Positions 6,864 through 7,607 of a DNA stretch of 7,607 bases are shown piece after piece (within the stretch, counting starts at the first letter, position 1; the number at the start of each line of letters is the position of its first letter). Origin of the DNA: Paludibacteraceae bacterium (GTDB taxonomy: Bacteria > Bacteroidota > Bacteroidia > Bacteroidales > Paludibacteraceae); NCBI GenBank assembly GCA_947471245.1, contig CANIXM010000078.1, positions 1 through 7,607 of the forward strand. Reading direction: 5' to 3'. The notes under the pieces were generated by a model, which saw only the letters and a list, made by a program, of their open reading frames with translations, did no database searches and was not told the DNA's origin. The translations under genes and the position numbers were made by a program.

Positions 6864-7268
6864 ATGGAATACTATTTTAGCAAAACGCTTCATGTTTCCT
6901 TCGATGAAGCAATTACGAAAACAACAGAAGGATTAAAATCTCAGGGCTTCGGAGTTATAACCGTTATTAACATGAACGAAAAGCTCAAAGAAAAGCTCAA
7001 TGTCGATTTCAAACGGTATACCATTCTCGGGGCATGTAATCCCCCATTTGCCTACAAAGTCTTGCTGGCCGAAGATAAAATCGGTACAATGTTACCATGC
7101 AATGTGTTGGTTATTGAACAAGGAGAAAACCTCATTGAAGTAGCAGCCGTCAATCCAATTGCCTCTATGCAGGCAATTTCAAACCCGGCTCTAGGCGAAG
7201 TCGCTCAACAAGTGACAAACTTGCTCCAACAAGTAATTGAAAATTTAGATAGCGACTTTCTAAAATAA
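6864..7268 (+). CDS. DUF302 domain protein
   Basis: The 134-residue protein is a full-length stand-alone DUF302 domain. Hallmarks are the N-terminal strand MEYYFSKTL with FDEAI (13-17), the loop after GFGVIT (28-33), ILGACNPPFAYKVL (54-67), the segment GTMLPCNVLV (74-83) and ASMQ (100-103), followed by a C-terminal helix. The invariant-looking Cys58 and Cys79 sit in the two most conserved motifs and could bind a metal or be redox-active, which is inference. There is no signal peptide, so it should be cytoplasmic. The family has known structures but no settled biochemical function, and it is often found near metal-transport or redox genes. It starts 18 nt after the preceding gene, in the same probable operon as the ATPase. 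Confidence 0.93.
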   Translation: MEYYFSKTLHVSFDEAITKTTEGLKSQGFGVITVINMNEKLKEKLNVDFKRYTILGACNPPFAYKVLLAEDKIGTMLPCNVLVIEQGENLIEVAAVNPIASMQAISNPALGEVAQQVTNLLQQVIENLDSDFLK

Positions 7269-7284
7269 TTTTACACAATGCCTT

Positions 7285-7607
7285 ATGAATGTAATAAAAA
7301 CAATAGGGATATTTATCCTTGCAGGATTTTGCGAAATAGGTGGCGGTTTTCTGGTTTGGCTTTGGTTGAAAAGCGAGAAACCAATATGGTACGGTGTATT
7401 AGGTGGTATCATTCTCATATCTTATGGAGTTGTTGCAACTTGGCAAACAGCTAATTTTGCCAGAGTGTATGCCACATACGGAGGCTTTTTCATTGTAATG
7501 TCTTTACTATGGGCTATGAAATTCGATAACTTTTCACCCGACAAATATGATTTAATCGGTGCTGCAATTGCATTGTTAGGTGTCTGCATAATATACTTTG
7601 CTCCACA
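7285..7607 (+). CDS. YnfA/UPF0060 family small membrane protein (3'-partial, nearly complete)
   Basis: The ATG at 7285, 16 nt after the DUF302 stop, opens a frame that runs off the right edge after 107 codons. The family is about 108-110 residues long, so only the last few residues are missing. It has four hydrophobic segments (about 5-27, 34-52, 61-77, 88-106) and clear family motifs: AGFCEIGGGFLVW (13-25), YGVVATWQTANFARVYATYGG (47-67) and DLIGAAIALLGV (89-100). UPF0060 proteins resemble small multidrug-resistance transporters. E. coli YnfA has been linked to efflux of cationic compounds, but its natural substrate is not firmly known. The Cys-Glu pair in the first helix (Cys16, Glu17) is at the position where SMR pumps carry their essential Glu. 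Its place in a metal-ATPase operon suggests a resistance role, by inference. Confidence 0.92.
   Translation, partial: MNVIKTIGIFILAGFCEIGGGFLVWLWLKSEKPIWYGVLGGIILISYGVVATWQTANFARVYATYGGFFIVMSLLWAMKFDNFSPDKYDLIGAAIALLGVCIIYFAP

Noticed and set aside
7278..7284. ATG at 7278 as the start of the last gene
   Set aside because: It is in a different frame from the YnfA-like sequence; the ATG at 7285 gives the conserved family N-terminus.

Overview
The window looks like a metal-homeostasis region from a member of the Bacteroidota. The sequence is AT-rich (not computed exactly). One intergenic region contains a TAnnTTTG promoter element typical of that phylum. The secreted protein has a signal peptide ending in YAQ, and the RND pump is fused in frame to a TolC-type outer-membrane protein, an architecture I associate with Bacteroidota. 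I see no mobile element, tRNA, rRNA or CRISPR array. Every gene is on the + strand.

Layout. Positions 1-3972 hold the end of a first transcription unit. It contains the C-terminal half of a CzcA/CusA-type heavy-metal RND pump fused to an outer-membrane factor (1-2380, cut by the left edge), a periplasmic adaptor lipoprotein (2431-3615), and a divergent PII signalling protein (3643-3972). A strong inverted repeat (3990-4017) follows. The spacer 3973-4146 then carries a candidate promoter and a 15-bp dyad with 7-1-7 geometry. Positions 4147-7607 hold a second unit: a Zn/Cd/Pb-type P1B ATPase (4147-6234), a secreted protein of unknown function overlapping it by ATGA (6231-6845), a DUF302 protein (6864-7268), and an almost complete YnfA/UPF0060 membrane protein cut by the right edge (7285-7607).

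How the genes may work together. The ATPase would move divalent soft metals from cytosol to periplasm. The RND-adaptor-OMF assembly would take metal from the periplasm (or inner membrane) across the outer membrane. The PII-like protein lacks the usual uridylylation tyrosine and several canonical nucleotide/2-oxoglutarate residues, so it is more likely dedicated to the efflux system than to nitrogen control. The secreted unknown, DUF302 and YnfA proteins are accessory candidates by position only. No regulator gene lies inside the window, so the metal sensor must be encoded elsewhere.

Most worth a second look: the signal-peptide-like joint inside the RND-OMF fusion, with a possible internal GTG start; the divergent PII protein; the 7-1-7 dyad; and the unknown secreted protein coupled to the ATPase.
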